This document shows positions 46,113 to 53,966 of a stretch of DNA of 64,000 nucleotides, one piece after another. Numbering within the stretch: the first letter of the stretch is position 1; each line of letters begins with the position of its first letter. The DNA comes from Eubacterium sp. GTDB taxonomy: Bacteria > Bacillota > Clostridia > Lachnospirales > Lachnospiraceae. Below the pieces are notes generated by a model. It searched no databases, was not told the origin of the DNA, and worked only from the letters and a program-made list of their open reading frames with translations. The position numbers and the translations under genes are program-made. Where the stretch lies: contig JAFVAQ010000003.1 of NCBI GenBank assembly GCA_017480495.1, forward strand, positions 62,001 through 126,000. Direction: 5' to 3'.

Positions 46113-46337
46113 AAAAGTATCCTCCATTTCTGCTCGCCGACACAGAAACAAAGGATACCATAAAAGAAACCCGATCAACTAATTGATCAGGTTCTTATAA
46201 TTGGAGAAGCAACCTCTCCCTATATATGCATTAGCAATTACAATGAAAGGTATGTTGATCGAAAAGGTTGCATTTCGATTTACAATTTACGCTTCTACTA
46301 ACGGACACCTAAGTGTATTACTCTATAAAATTCTTTT

Positions 46338-47120
46338 TTAGATTCTCTTTCTGTTTTTTATGATAGTTAAGAAATCAAAAAACAGTATAATTATACTAAT
46401 CCACTGAGATATTGATAAGAAAAATATATAACCTCTTTCGACGTCTCCTCGATAAAACTCAGATATAAACCTATAAATTGCGTATCCCCCAAGATAAAAT
46501 GATAATAACAGTTCACCTTTTTGTGTATAAAAAAGAATGCAAAGAAAAATAATTATAATTATTAAATCAAATATCACTTCGTATAGTTGTATTGGAATCA
46601 ACTTCATATCATTTGGCGCTATCATAGAGTTGTGGTAAATCACAGAAAATCGTCCATGAGATTCTTTCCCATAACAACAGCCTGTTAGAAGACATCCAAG
46701 CCTACCGAATAATGAAAACAATATATAACAGGGGATAAGTAATGGAATACATCGATCAACAGAATAAGGGAATTTGTTTTTGGTCATAATTATTACCAAA
46801 AAGCACCCAATCATTCCTCCATAATATACCATACCTGACTGAATATACTTTGAAACCCATATATCAAAATGGTTTTTTATTAAATATACATCATCAATCA
46901 TTTGGGGCAAGTTTACAATAATATACAACAGTTTAGCTCCTGTTATCAATCCGAGAAAGCCAGTAACATAAACATATATTGCATCATTAAAACTACACTT
47001 ACACTTCTTACATATGATTAATAACATCAGCAACGATGACAAAAAACCAAACACTCCAAGGATTCCATAAAATGGTATTTCAATCCCCATAATGGTAAAT
47101 CCATAATCTATTCTCATCAT
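46338..47120 (-). CDS. Lgt-superfamily membrane protein (divergent)
   Basis: The 260-aa protein has about seven transmembrane helices and the Lgt layout: YYGGMIG near 100, GRLG near 139, and YRFISEFYRGD near 213. Canonical prolipoprotein diacylglyceryl transferase has an Asn-rich signature after GRxG. Here the segment reads GRLGCLLTGCCYGK with three cysteines. The Lgt-like paralogues of Clostridia share this GCCYG motif, and their substrate is unclear. It might modify another lipid or protein. It begins 29 bp beyond the IS30-type element end and has a weak ribosome site. Confidence 0.8.
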   Translation of the reverse strand: MMRIDYGFTIMGIEIPFYGILGVFGFLSSLLMLLIICKKCKCSFNDAIYVYVTGFLGLITGAKLLYIIVNLPQMIDDVYLIKNHFDIWVSKYIQSGMVYYGGMIGCFLVIIMTKNKFPYSVDRCIPLLIPCYILFSLFGRLGCLLTGCCYGKESHGRFSVIYHNSMIAPNDMKLIPIQLYEVIFDLIIIIIFLCILFYTQKGELLLSFYLGGYAIYRFISEFYRGDVERGYIFFLSISQWISIIILFFDFLTIIKNRKRI

Positions 47121-47148
47121 TAAACAATTATCTTATGCATCCCCAAAA

Positions 47149-47583
47149 TTAAACAAGTGGAATAAACAACGAAGAATAGTCCGTTGATCCGAGTGCAGCA
47201 ACACATGCAGTACATGCCAAAAATACAATTCCAGAAAGAACCAAGGTGATAATATTCATAACTAAACCTGCTGTTTTCATACCACCCGAAAATCCCTTAT
47301 TATTGGAGACGATCGCGAGAATCAATCCTACAATTCCTATTAGTAGGCTTATATACCATAAAGTTGTAATCAAGAATACCAGTCCTACTATCCCTAGAAC
47401 CATACTGGCTACCGCTTCACCCTTACCTGGAATATTCTCTGGAGCCTGTTTTTGAACATATACATTTTGATATGTCACCTGATGTTGCTTATTAACGTTA
47501 TTATCAATACTTATTTGATTCCCACAATTCGGACATACATTTTGTCCATCAGGGATTACCCCTCCACATTTACTACAGATCAT
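47149..47583 (-). CDS. Zinc-ribbon DUF4190-like membrane protein
   Basis: The 144-aa protein begins with a zinc ribbon (CSKCGGVIPDGQNVCPNCG, residues 3-21). A Gln-rich linker and two long hydrophobic regions near 57-92 and 103-130 follow (GEAVASMVLGIVGLVF, AGLVMNIITLVL), which match DUF4190. AAGGGAGA precedes ATG 47583. Function is unknown. It shares a strand and close spacing with the DUF5684 gene (23 bp) and the Lgt-like gene (28 bp). Confidence 0.8.
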   Translation of the reverse strand: MICSKCGGVIPDGQNVCPNCGNQISIDNNVNKQHQVTYQNVYVQKQAPENIPGKGEAVASMVLGIVGLVFLITTLWYISLLIGIVGLILAIVSNNKGFSGGMKTAGLVMNIITLVLSGIVFLACTACVAALGSTDYSSLFIPLV

Positions 47584-47606
47584 ACTAACGTCTCCCTTCT
47601 ATGACT

Positions 47607-48050
47607 CTATTGAGGACCATTATATTGAGCCTGTCCAAAACCAACAACCATATAACCAGCCCAAGGAATAATTGCTATCAAAAATGCTATACCGCCACCT
47701 ATCGTGTATGCTCTCGATAATTTGACAGCTATAATAATATTGAAAGTCAAATGTAACAAACCATAGATAACAAAGAAAATAAGCACTTTTATTGACATTC
47801 CAACTAGTAGGCTCTCATCTATTAATCCTGAAACACTTGTTGAATAAGAATAATAAATCGAATAAGCATAAAAAACTATATATGAAACAAAACCGCAAAT
47901 GTAAACTATAAACGGCCAAATCTTACTACTGGAGATTTTAACTAATAAATAAAATCTATAAATGGGTACCCAGGCAAGGCCGCTTGACACTCCAGCTTTC
48001 TCAAACATCTTCATCAAGCCTAATGCTGATAAAATATAAGCTAATATCAT
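47607..48050 (-). CDS. DUF5684-like membrane protein, copy 1
   Basis: ATG 48050 follows AAAGGAGGAG, giving 147 aa; the longer frame lacks a ribosome site. It has four or five hydrophobic helices. Family marks are ILSALGLMKMFEKAGV at the start, WVPIYRFYLL, and the C-terminal VVGFGQAQYNGPQ. The protein at 48524-48940 on the other strand has the same marks and is a paralogue. The gene diverges from the small HTH gene across a 158-bp region with two operator-like palindromes. Confidence 0.82.
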   Translation of the reverse strand: MILAYILSALGLMKMFEKAGVSSGLAWVPIYRFYLLVKISSSKIWPFIVYICGFVSYIVFYAYSIYYSYSTSVSGLIDESLLVGMSIKVLIFFVIYGLLHLTFNIIIAVKLSRAYTIGGGIAFLIAIIPWAGYMVVGFGQAQYNGPQ

Positions 48051-48090
48051 CGTATTAACTCCTCCTTTAAAAAAAATTATATCAATAATT

Positions 48091-48146
48091 ATAGTCATTT
48101 TCGTGACTATAGTCAAGCGTATATAGTCTTTTTCACGACTATAGTC
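48091..48146. promoter_or_regulatory. Two operator-like palindromes between divergent genes
   Basis: ATAGTCATTTTCGTGACTAT (48091-48110, followed by AGTC) and ATAGTCTTTTTCACGACTAT (48123-48142, followed by AGTC) are near-identical. Each contains ATAGTC and GACTAT as inverted halves. They start 32 bases apart, close to three helical turns, between the DUF5684 and HTH start codons. A third copy lies at 48424-48446. The neighbouring HTH protein is the natural candidate binder. Confidence 0.75.
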
Positions 48147-48208
48147 TCAATTATAACTATCTAATATATTTGAACTATATTCAAATGATAGTTGTAAGGA
48201 GTTAATAA

Positions 48209-48427
48209 ATGATTTGTTACAATCCTTTTTGGCAAACATTAAAAGAATCAAAAGAAACGACTTATACATTAATTAACCAGCATCACATTTCAAGTGCTAC
48301 TCTTGATAAGTTGCGTAAAAACAAGCCCATGAATACCACTACACTAAACGATTTGTGTATTATTCTCGGATGTAAATTATCAGATATAGCTGAATATATT
48401 CCTAGCAATTCTGATCAAACTTTATAG
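48209..48427 (+). CDS. Small Cro/C1-type HTH regulator
   Basis: This 72-aa protein is a single HTH domain of the HTH_26/YozG type: FWQTLKESKETTYTLINQHHISSATLDKLRKNKPMNTTTLNDLCIILGCKLSDIAEY. AAGGAG precedes ATG 48209. It lies between two paralogous DUF5684 genes on opposite strands. Three copies of one palindrome surround it, so it probably represses itself and both membrane-protein genes. Confidence 0.9.
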   Translation: MICYNPFWQTLKESKETTYTLINQHHISSATLDKLRKNKPMNTTTLNDLCIILGCKLSDIAEYIPSNSDQTL

Positions 48428-48446
48428 TCATTTTTGTGACAATATG
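48424..48446 (+). promoter_or_regulatory. Third operator-like copy, upstream of DUF5684 copy 2
   Basis: ATAGTCATTTTTGTGACAAT at 48424-48443 (then ATG) matches the two upstream palindromes with a decayed right half. It overlaps the HTH stop codon and precedes the plus-strand DUF5684 gene by about 80 bases. Confidence 0.65.
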
Positions 48447-48523
48447 TTTAACCGTCTAAAGTTAGTAAAATTGTTGCGTATAGCTACATAATGAAAACCA
48501 AATAAACGGGAGGATGGTTAAAA

Positions 48524-48940
48524 ATGTTTAATGCACTTTCAATTCTTGCTACTTATAGCACAGAGTATTCAACATCATATGATGCTGGCGCAGCTGCTGC
48601 ATCTATGATCCCTTCAATCGTAGGTTCACTTATCGGCTATGTTCTCATGGCTATTGGACTTATGAAGATGTTCGAGAAGGCTGGAGTTACAAGCTGGTAT
48701 GCTTGGATTCCTATTCTCAATGTATATTGGTTAACAAAGATCGCTACAGGTAATGGTTGGTTATTCCTTCTTTGCCTTATCCCTTGTGTTGGATCACTTA
48801 TCTGGTGCATCCTTACAGCTGTTAAGCTTGCTCCAGCATTCGGTAAGGGCGGCGGATACATCGTTGGTCTTATCTTCATTCCAAACATCATGTATCTTGT
48901 ACTCGGTTTCGGCGATGCACAGTACATGGGACCACAGTAA
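48524..48940 (+). CDS. DUF5684-like membrane protein, copy 2
   Basis: The 138-aa protein has a short Ala/Ser/Tyr-rich N-terminus and then the same core as copy 1: GYVLMAIGLMKMFEKAGVTS, WIPILNVYWLTKIA, VLGFGDAQYMGPQ. Three to four helices are expected. GGGAGGA precedes ATG 48524. It lies downstream of the small HTH gene on the same strand and ends at a strong terminator. Function is unknown. Confidence 0.85.
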   Translation: MFNALSILATYSTEYSTSYDAGAAAASMIPSIVGSLIGYVLMAIGLMKMFEKAGVTSWYAWIPILNVYWLTKIATGNGWLFLLCLIPCVGSLIWCILTAVKLAPAFGKGGGYIVGLIFIPNIMYLVLGFGDAQYMGPQ

Positions 48941-48995
48941 TATAAACAGAAGGTTTTTAAGTAATAAATAATATCGATATTATCATTATGTAGAA

Positions 48996-49024
48996 AAAGC
49001 TCAGGACATCTCGTCCTGAGCTTT
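48996..49024. terminator. Bidirectional terminator
   Basis: AAAGCTCAGGAC-ATCTC-GTCCTGAGCTTTT is a perfect 12-bp stem, with T-rich sequence on the plus side (TTTTATTTAT) and A-rich sequence on the other. It serves both the plus-strand DUF5684 gene and the converging Hsp70/GrpE gene. Confidence 0.92.
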
Positions 49025-49063
49025 TATTTATCATATCCCTGTACTTTTATAATCTTATTTATA

Positions 49064-50473
49064 TTAATTAGCCACAATAACCGAAGCAGTTCTGATAACC
49101 TTTCCCTTATATACATATCCTGTCTGCATAACCTGCTTAACCGTATTCTCTGGCAAGTCCACATCAGTAACATGTGCCACCGCATTCTGATAATTGAAGT
49201 CGAATGGCTCGCCCTCACCAGAAATAATAGTTATTCCGTTTTCCTCCAGTATCTTAACTGCATTTTCATAGGTCTGGATGATTCCCTTTGTATAAGGATT
49301 ATCCTCATCCTGTGCAAACTTTGATGCATACTCCAGGTTATCGATAATAGGAAGTATCTTCTCAATAAACTCGGTAATGTCATCTCCACTTCCAGCAGCA
49401 GCGCCCTGAGCCTGTGCAGGTCCAACCGGAAATTCAAGATATGCTTCTGTCGCCATATTCTGAATTACGAGCGAAAGCTCTCTATCTTTATTCGCGCCAA
49501 GTCCTACCCATACCGGTTTCTTCAGGAAGTCCTGAATATTATCTGTTGGAACAGCAACTTCACCTATCTGATAGAAGCCCTTATTTCTATTCTCATAAAC
49601 CTTAAAGGTTTCAGTTCCATTTCCCTCAGGCATCTTCCTCATCTCGATGCCTTCACTTCCCGGAAATTCTGTATCAGCATTTATGACTCTAAACATCTGT
49701 CCATTAATTTCTAGGAAAATGTCATATGGAGTAAGCGTATCCATCACCCCAAGACCAATGAACGCTTCTCTTTCCTCAAGCTTACCGCAATAATATCCAA
49801 GGCCTTCCACTATAGCCTTGCTATCAACCATTTTCATCTGCATACCGCGATTAGCAAATGCCGGAGAATAATCCGCATAGGACTTAATCGACTGCTCAAA
49901 GGTAATAGTTGAATTCATATTTCCAGCACAGAAGAGCACCTGTGCCTCCGTTGTATCAAAGAGCTTATTAGCATATCCGCCAAGGAAAGGAGCCTTGTGA
50001 AATGCCGTCGTCCCCCATTTTCCAGCAGCATAGGTATCTATCTTTCTAACACCTCTATCGCTGAATTCATACTCAGAAACTCCAACTCTACCATCGCCCA
50101 CTACAGCCGCCAGCATCCTGCCATCAAAGTCATATTCACCGTATATGCTAAGAGCCAGAGACATAGTCTCGCACAGTGTTCTGACTATATCAATGCCCAC
50201 CTCGCGTCCAGCTGAATATATCCTTCGAATATCCTCTAATCCAAAACTATCTGGAGTACATACGATAAGTCCAAAATCTGTTATACCTACCTTCTGTCCC
50301 AGATACTCACGAACCGCTCTCAGTACACCACCAAGAACAGATGAATCACTATATATATCATCCTTTCTAAGATCCGCAGGAAGATTAAATGCCGCCGTAC
50401 TTATTGACTCCTCGCTACTCCAGCTCAGATGAATCTTCTGCTCCCAATAATGCATTCCCACAATACTTTTCAT
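49064..50473 (-). CDS. Degenerate Hsp70-like protein fused to a GrpE head domain
   Basis: ATG 50473 has GGGAGG 6 bases upstream, giving 469 aa. Residues 1-230 follow the Hsp70 ATPase plan (IVGMHYW where DnaK has IIGIDLG; GREVGIDIVRTLCETMSLALSIYG; VVGDGRVGVSEYEF; AAGKWGTTAFHK). The DxGTT loop and DLGGGT motif are replaced, so ATP use is doubtful. Residues 240-345 resemble the beta substrate-binding domain (FLEINGQMFRVINADTEFP). Residues 365-469 are the C-terminal half of GrpE (ILPIIDNLEYAS, GEPFDFNYQNAVAHV, VMQTGYVYKGKVIRTASVIV). GrpE is the nucleotide exchange factor of DnaK, so the fusion puts chaperone and exchange factor in one chain. Bounded by terminators on both sides, it looks monocistronic. 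Confidence 0.85.
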   Translation of the reverse strand: MKSIVGMHYWEQKIHLSWSSEESISTAAFNLPADLRKDDIYSDSSVLGGVLRAVREYLGQKVGITDFGLIVCTPDSFGLEDIRRIYSAGREVGIDIVRTLCETMSLALSIYGEYDFDGRMLAAVVGDGRVGVSEYEFSDRGVRKIDTYAAGKWGTTAFHKAPFLGGYANKLFDTTEAQVLFCAGNMNSTITFEQSIKSYADYSPAFANRGMQMKMVDSKAIVEGLGYYCGKLEEREAFIGLGVMDTLTPYDIFLEINGQMFRVINADTEFPGSEGIEMRKMPEGNGTETFKVYENRNKGFYQIGEVAVPTDNIQDFLKKPVWVGLGANKDRELSLVIQNMATEAYLEFPVGPAQAQGAAAGSGDDITEFIEKILPIIDNLEYASKFAQDEDNPYTKGIIQTYENAVKILEENGITIISGEGEPFDFNYQNAVAHVTDVDLPENTVKQVMQTGYVYKGKVIRTASVIVAN

Positions 50474-50560
50474 GGATAGCCTCCCAATTTTTTTACTCAA
50501 CTTATAAGATTCCGCTTAAAATTACGCTCTCATTTTAGAATAACACTCCACATTATAACA

Positions 50561-50602
50561 TAAAAATATAGCCAGCGGGAGTTTAGTTAACATCCGCTGG
50601 CT
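50561..50602 (-). terminator. Terminator of the zinc-uptake operon
   Basis: AGCCAGCGG...CCGCTGGCT is a perfect 9-bp stem with a 15-base loop, followed on the minus strand by ATATTTTTA, shortly after the permease stop at 50629. Confidence 0.85.
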
Positions 50603-50628
50603 TGGCCTCTGTAATTACATCCATCTTG

Positions 50629-51471
50629 CTAGTTGCCTGTTTTCACAACAAATCTTCCAACTAATGCAGCTATTATAAAGCAAAGCAGATCCATTGCAAC
50701 GATGGTAGCACCAACGGGTGTTGAATAAAGGATTGATACAATCATTCCAACAATCGCACATACCACAGAGAAGATAGCTGACAGTATAACAACACCTTTA
50801 AATGTACCACTCAGTCTCATAGCGGCAAGAGCCGGGAACACAATAAGCGCTGAGATAAGAAGACTTCCTACCAGGTTCATTCCCAGAACTATGATAATCG
50901 CAATGATAACCGCGATAAGGAAATTGTATTTTCCTGCCGGCACCCCCGTCGCCCTGCAGAAGGTCTCATCAAATGTAACCGCAAATATCTTATTGTAGAA
51001 AATAACATATAGCGCAATAACTATAATCGAGAGCACTATACATATAATAACCTCTTTGGAATCCAGAGTAAGTATAGATGTCGAACCAAAAAGCGTACTA
51101 CATACATCCCCAGAAACATTTGAAGAGGTAGAGAATACATTCATCACAAGATAACCAAAAGCAAGAGATGTAACTGATAGCATTGCTATTGCAGCATCTC
51201 CCTTAAGCATTGACTTGTTACCATTTCTCAGAAGAAGAACCGCAACAAGAATAGTTACTGGCATAACTAGAATCGTATTACTCGTAAGCTTCAGCACTGT
51301 AGCTATTGCCATAGCACCAAAGGCCACGTGTGATAATCCATCACCTATAAAGGAATAACGTTTTAGTACAAGTGTCACTCCGAGAAGTGAGGCACATAGT
51401 GCAATTAGAACACCAACTATAAGTGCATATACAACGAAATCAAACTGAAGAAAATATAGAAGCTGACTCAT
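50629..51471 (-). CDS. znuB: Zinc ABC transporter permease
   Basis: The 280-aa protein has about eight transmembrane helices and the ABC-3 permease pattern: LSHVAFGAMAIA near 44, FYNKIFAVTFDETFCRATG near 160, and GSLLISALIVFPALAAMRL near 205. It forms the membrane channel for zinc with the ATPase encoded just upstream. Its ATG overlaps the ATPase stop by one base (TAATG), so translation is coupled. Metal specificity (Zn rather than Mn) is inferred from the operon. Confidence 0.93.
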   Translation of the reverse strand: MSQLLYFLQFDFVVYALIVGVLIALCASLLGVTLVLKRYSFIGDGLSHVAFGAMAIATVLKLTSNTILVMPVTILVAVLLLRNGNKSMLKGDAAIAMLSVTSLAFGYLVMNVFSTSSNVSGDVCSTLFGSTSILTLDSKEVIICIVLSIIVIALYVIFYNKIFAVTFDETFCRATGVPAGKYNFLIAVIIAIIIVLGMNLVGSLLISALIVFPALAAMRLSGTFKGVVILSAIFSVVCAIVGMIVSILYSTPVGATIVAMDLLCFIIAALVGRFVVKTGN

Positions 51472-52238
51472 TACTTGTCACCTCCTTCTGACTCAGATGT
51501 TTTACTCTGAGATTCAGGTATCTCACTTTCATCTTCATCCACTTCCACCGACGAGAAGAATTTGTAAGCATCGCTCACGAGGTAATCCTCTGTCTTTCCA
51601 AAGAATAACTGTTTATGTCCTAAATGAAGTATACGATTTGAATATCTTACTGCTGTACTTATATCATGAGAAATCATTATGATGGTGACGCCCATATCAT
51701 TAAGGGACTTCACCATACGGTACATTTCCTCTGTAACCTTTGGATCGAGTCCTGCAACTGGTTCATCCAGAAGAATCAGTTCAGAGGTAGCGCAGAGCGC
51801 TCTCGCAAGAAGTACTCTCTGTTGCTGACCACCTGATAAATTTCTAAAGGTCTTCTTTCTCAGATCCCATGCATCTAGCTTTCTGAGACAATCGACTGCG
51901 CGTTTCTTTTCCTCTTTATTATAAAAAGGTCTAAGGCCTGTTTTAGAAAGATTACCAGACAGAACTATTTCCCAGACACTAGCAGGAAAATCCTTCTGAA
52001 CAATTGTCTGCTGAGGTAGATAACCTATATCCTTAGGTCCCAGCTCCTCGCTGAAACTAATCTCCCCCTTCACAGGCGGAATCAGGCGAAGGAGAGTCTT
52101 CATAAGAGTACTCTTGCCTGCACCATTTTCTCCAACAATACAGAGATAGTCCCCCTTCTCGACACTGAAGTTTATATGCTTCGTGAGAGGGATTCCATCA
52201 TATCCAGTTGTAATATCCTTGACCTCAATATAATTCAT
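51471..52238 (-). CDS. znuC: Zinc ABC transporter ATP-binding protein
   Basis: The 255-aa ATPase shows Walker A GENGAGKSTLMKT near 36, signature NLSGGQQQRVLLARAL near 134, Walker B LILLDEPVAGLDP near 156 and SHD switch MISHDIS. The C-terminus is an acidic Ser/Glu tail (DEDESEIPESQSKTSESEGG). TAGGAGAG precedes the start, inside the end of the binding-protein gene. Confidence 0.94.
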   Translation of the reverse strand: MNYIEVKDITTGYDGIPLTKHINFSVEKGDYLCIVGENGAGKSTLMKTLLRLIPPVKGEISFSEELGPKDIGYLPQQTIVQKDFPASVWEIVLSGNLSKTGLRPFYNKEEKKRAVDCLRKLDAWDLRKKTFRNLSGGQQQRVLLARALCATSELILLDEPVAGLDPKVTEEMYRMVKSLNDMGVTIIMISHDISTAVRYSNRILHLGHKQLFFGKTEDYLVSDAYKFFSSVEVDEDESEIPESQSKTSESEGGDK

Positions 52239-52239
52239 G

Positions 52240-53307
52240 TTACTCTCCTAGCGCTTTCTTAAGCACCTCCAAATTGTCTGTCATCTTGCTTATATATGTT
52301 TCCCCAGCCTGAACATCCTCAGATGTAACTGACTGAAGAGAATCCATAGTCATTATTTCCTGATCCTGAGACTTTGTATTTTCCTTAATAGTCTGTGCCA
52401 GTTTCTGATCACTCTTTTCTATAGTACATATAACCGGAGCTCCCAGATCATCAATCTTTCCAGCAAGGAAAACTATAGTTTCAAAACTTGCCTCAGTTTC
52501 AGCAGAACATCCTACAAAAGCCGCATAGTAATCGAGGCCATAGTCATCCACCATATATCTAAAAGGAAATCTATCTCCGAATATAAGAGTCTTAACCTCT
52601 GCCGCATCAACCGCTTCCTGATACTGCTTATCCAGCTCCGACAGCTTCTTGTTGTAAGCCTCTACATTAGCCTTATACGCAGCAGCATTTGCGCTATCCT
52701 TTTCAGACATCTTATCTGCTATATAGCTAGTAAGAATCTGAGCATTTTTAAGGGATAGCCATACATGCTCATCATACTCAATCTCACCCTCTTCGTGGTG
52801 ATGACCTTCGCCCTCATGTTCTTCCTCTTCCTGCATGCCTTCAACGACCTCTTCTTCCTTAACACTGTCGCCTAAAACATCCAAAAGATCAATAACTACC
52901 ATATCCTTATTAGTAGCTTCCTTGAGTGCATCATCTACCCAAGCATCGGATTCACCACCAACATAGATAAAAATGTCACATGTAGAAATCTTCGCTATAT
53001 CAGCCGCTGTAGGCTGGAAGCTATGGATATCAACACCATTATCAAGAAGCATCGTAACATCAACATTTTCTGCGGCGCTCTTATCGGCACTTCCTTCGCT
53101 TATTCCAGCTATTTCTCTAACCCAGTCATACTCAGGGAAAATAGTTGTTACGACCTGCAGCTTTCCGTCATCTACGGCTCCAACATTTCCGGCGCCACTT
53201 CCGCAGGCTGTAAGTCCCAGCACCATAGAAGCCATCATTACATATGATACAAATCTTTTTATACTTATTTTATTTATCATTCTTTTACCAAATCTCAAGT
53301 CTTTCAT
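52240..53307 (-). CDS. znuA: Zinc-binding lipoprotein of ABC transporter
   Basis: ATG 53307 (GAGG 6 bases before) is chosen, though ATG 53280 is possible; both leave an intact lipoprotein signal ending LGLTAC. The protein belongs to the cluster A-I metal-binding lipoproteins, which catch zinc outside the membrane. Metal-site segments are visible: GVDIHSFQPTAAD, EYDEHVWLSLKNA and TLIFGDRFPFRYM. A His/Glu-rich loop (EEEEHEGEGHHHEEGE) near 155-175 is the zinc-collecting loop typical of ZnuA rather than Mn-binding relatives. The gene follows the Fur-family regulator. Confidence 0.92.
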   Translation of the reverse strand: MKDLRFGKRMINKISIKRFVSYVMMASMVLGLTACGSGAGNVGAVDDGKLQVVTTIFPEYDWVREIAGISEGSADKSAAENVDVTMLLDNGVDIHSFQPTAADIAKISTCDIFIYVGGESDAWVDDALKEATNKDMVVIDLLDVLGDSVKEEEVVEGMQEEEEHEGEGHHHEEGEIEYDEHVWLSLKNAQILTSYIADKMSEKDSANAAAYKANVEAYNKKLSELDKQYQEAVDAAEVKTLIFGDRFPFRYMVDDYGLDYYAAFVGCSAETEASFETIVFLAGKIDDLGAPVICTIEKSDQKLAQTIKENTKSQDQEIMTMDSLQSVTSEDVQAGETYISKMTDNLEVLKKALGE

Positions 53308-53373
53308 AATTAACCTCATTTCATGATGCCCCCATCTCCACTCCAATAAGTTCTAATTTATGTCCTATACCTC

Positions 53374-53793
53374 TTACTTTCTACATTTATCGCAAAGACC
53401 ATAAAATACAGTTCTGCGCGGATCGATCACAAAACTGTGGCTCTTTTCTATATGCTTCATCAGTTCTTCTATCTCTTCACAGTGAAGATGAATAAGTGCA
53501 CCACATTTCTCACATTTACAGTGATAGCAGGAAATGTTCCCGTCCATATGATGCTCGGAGTTTATATATTCGTAGCAAGCCGAACTCGTTCCATCAACGA
53601 CGTACTTATTAACCAAGCCTTCCTCAACCATCTTGTCGAGCTGGCGATAAACAGTTGTAAGTCCGATAGGATTTCCCTTCTTCTCGAAATGACTAACAAT
53701 ATCACTTACTGTCACATGTTCCCCAGCTTTATTCATTAGATAAGCCGTGAGTTCTGCACGCTGTTTTGTTTTGTACTGTGATTTAGTGGTCAT
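53374..53793 (-). CDS. Fur-family regulator, probably Zur
   Basis: The 139-aa protein has the Fur winged helix (residues about 10-80; NPIGLTTVYRQLDKMVEEGLV) and a dimer domain with the structural zinc pairs CEKCG and CDKC. HHMDGNISCYHCKCEKC supplies further His/Cys ligands. PerR, Fur and Zur cannot be told apart by length, but the gene heads a zinc-transporter operon, which supports Zur. Fur-type boxes directly upstream suggest self-control together with znuABC. Confidence 0.88.
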   Translation of the reverse strand: MTTKSQYKTKQRAELTAYLMNKAGEHVTVSDIVSHFEKKGNPIGLTTVYRQLDKMVEEGLVNKYVVDGTSSACYEYINSEHHMDGNISCYHCKCEKCGALIHLHCEEIEELMKHIEKSHSFVIDPRRTVFYGLCDKCRK

Positions 53794-53839
53794 AGTGATT
53801 TCTCCTAAGATTTTTTGTTTTCCTCAAAATTACATATAA

Positions 53840-53960
53840 AAAATGAAAACCATTTTCAAATTCAATTTGAAAACGGTTTTCATTTTACACTCACATTATA
53901 CTATTGTCAAGGAAAATGAAAATGATTTTCATTTTCCCAAATCCTTTTCATTTTCATAGG
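53840..53960. promoter_or_regulatory. Fur/Zur box cluster upstream of the zinc operon
   Basis: There are two large palindromes. The first (53840-53886) has arms AAAATGAAAACCRTTTTCAA and its complement, so each arm itself contains TGAAAAC..TTTTCA. The second (53911-53937) is a perfect 27-bp palindrome, GGAAAATGAAAAT-G-ATTTTCATTTTCC. A further CTTTTCATTTTCAT half-site run follows at 53944-53957, next to the folP stop codon. Fur-family proteins bind such TGAAAAT.ATTTTCA arrays, so several dimers could sit here. Confidence 0.88.
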
Positions 53961-53966
53961 ATTTTC

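Larger units (their letters stand above)
44480..46309. mobile_element. IS30-type insertion element (about 1.83 kb, boundaries inferred)
   Basis: An IS30-like transposase lies between imperfect terminal inverted repeats: GGCGTCCATAAGTA at 44480-44493, and GGTGTCCGTTAGTA read inward from 46309. Subterminal 20-bp repeats of the TTGTAA.CGAAATGC type occur six times near the left end and once in inverse orientation near the right end (about 46265-46285). A direct copy of CTTCTACTAACGGAC also sits at both ends (44495-44509 and 46292-46306). I see no target-site duplication, so the outer limits are uncertain. Confidence 0.65.

Noticed and set aside
44495..46306. 15-bp direct repeats as IS30 target-site duplication
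   Set aside because: IS30 elements duplicate only a few bases; these copies are better explained as part of the element ends.
46338..47120. Canonical prolipoprotein diacylglyceryl transferase (lgt)
   Set aside because: The signature after GRLG differs (GCCYG instead of the Asn/Glu motif), so only the superfamily is supported.
49064..50473. Canonical dnaK or canonical grpE
   Set aside because: The nucleotide loops are replaced and the GrpE part is only the C-terminal half fused to an Hsp70-like region.
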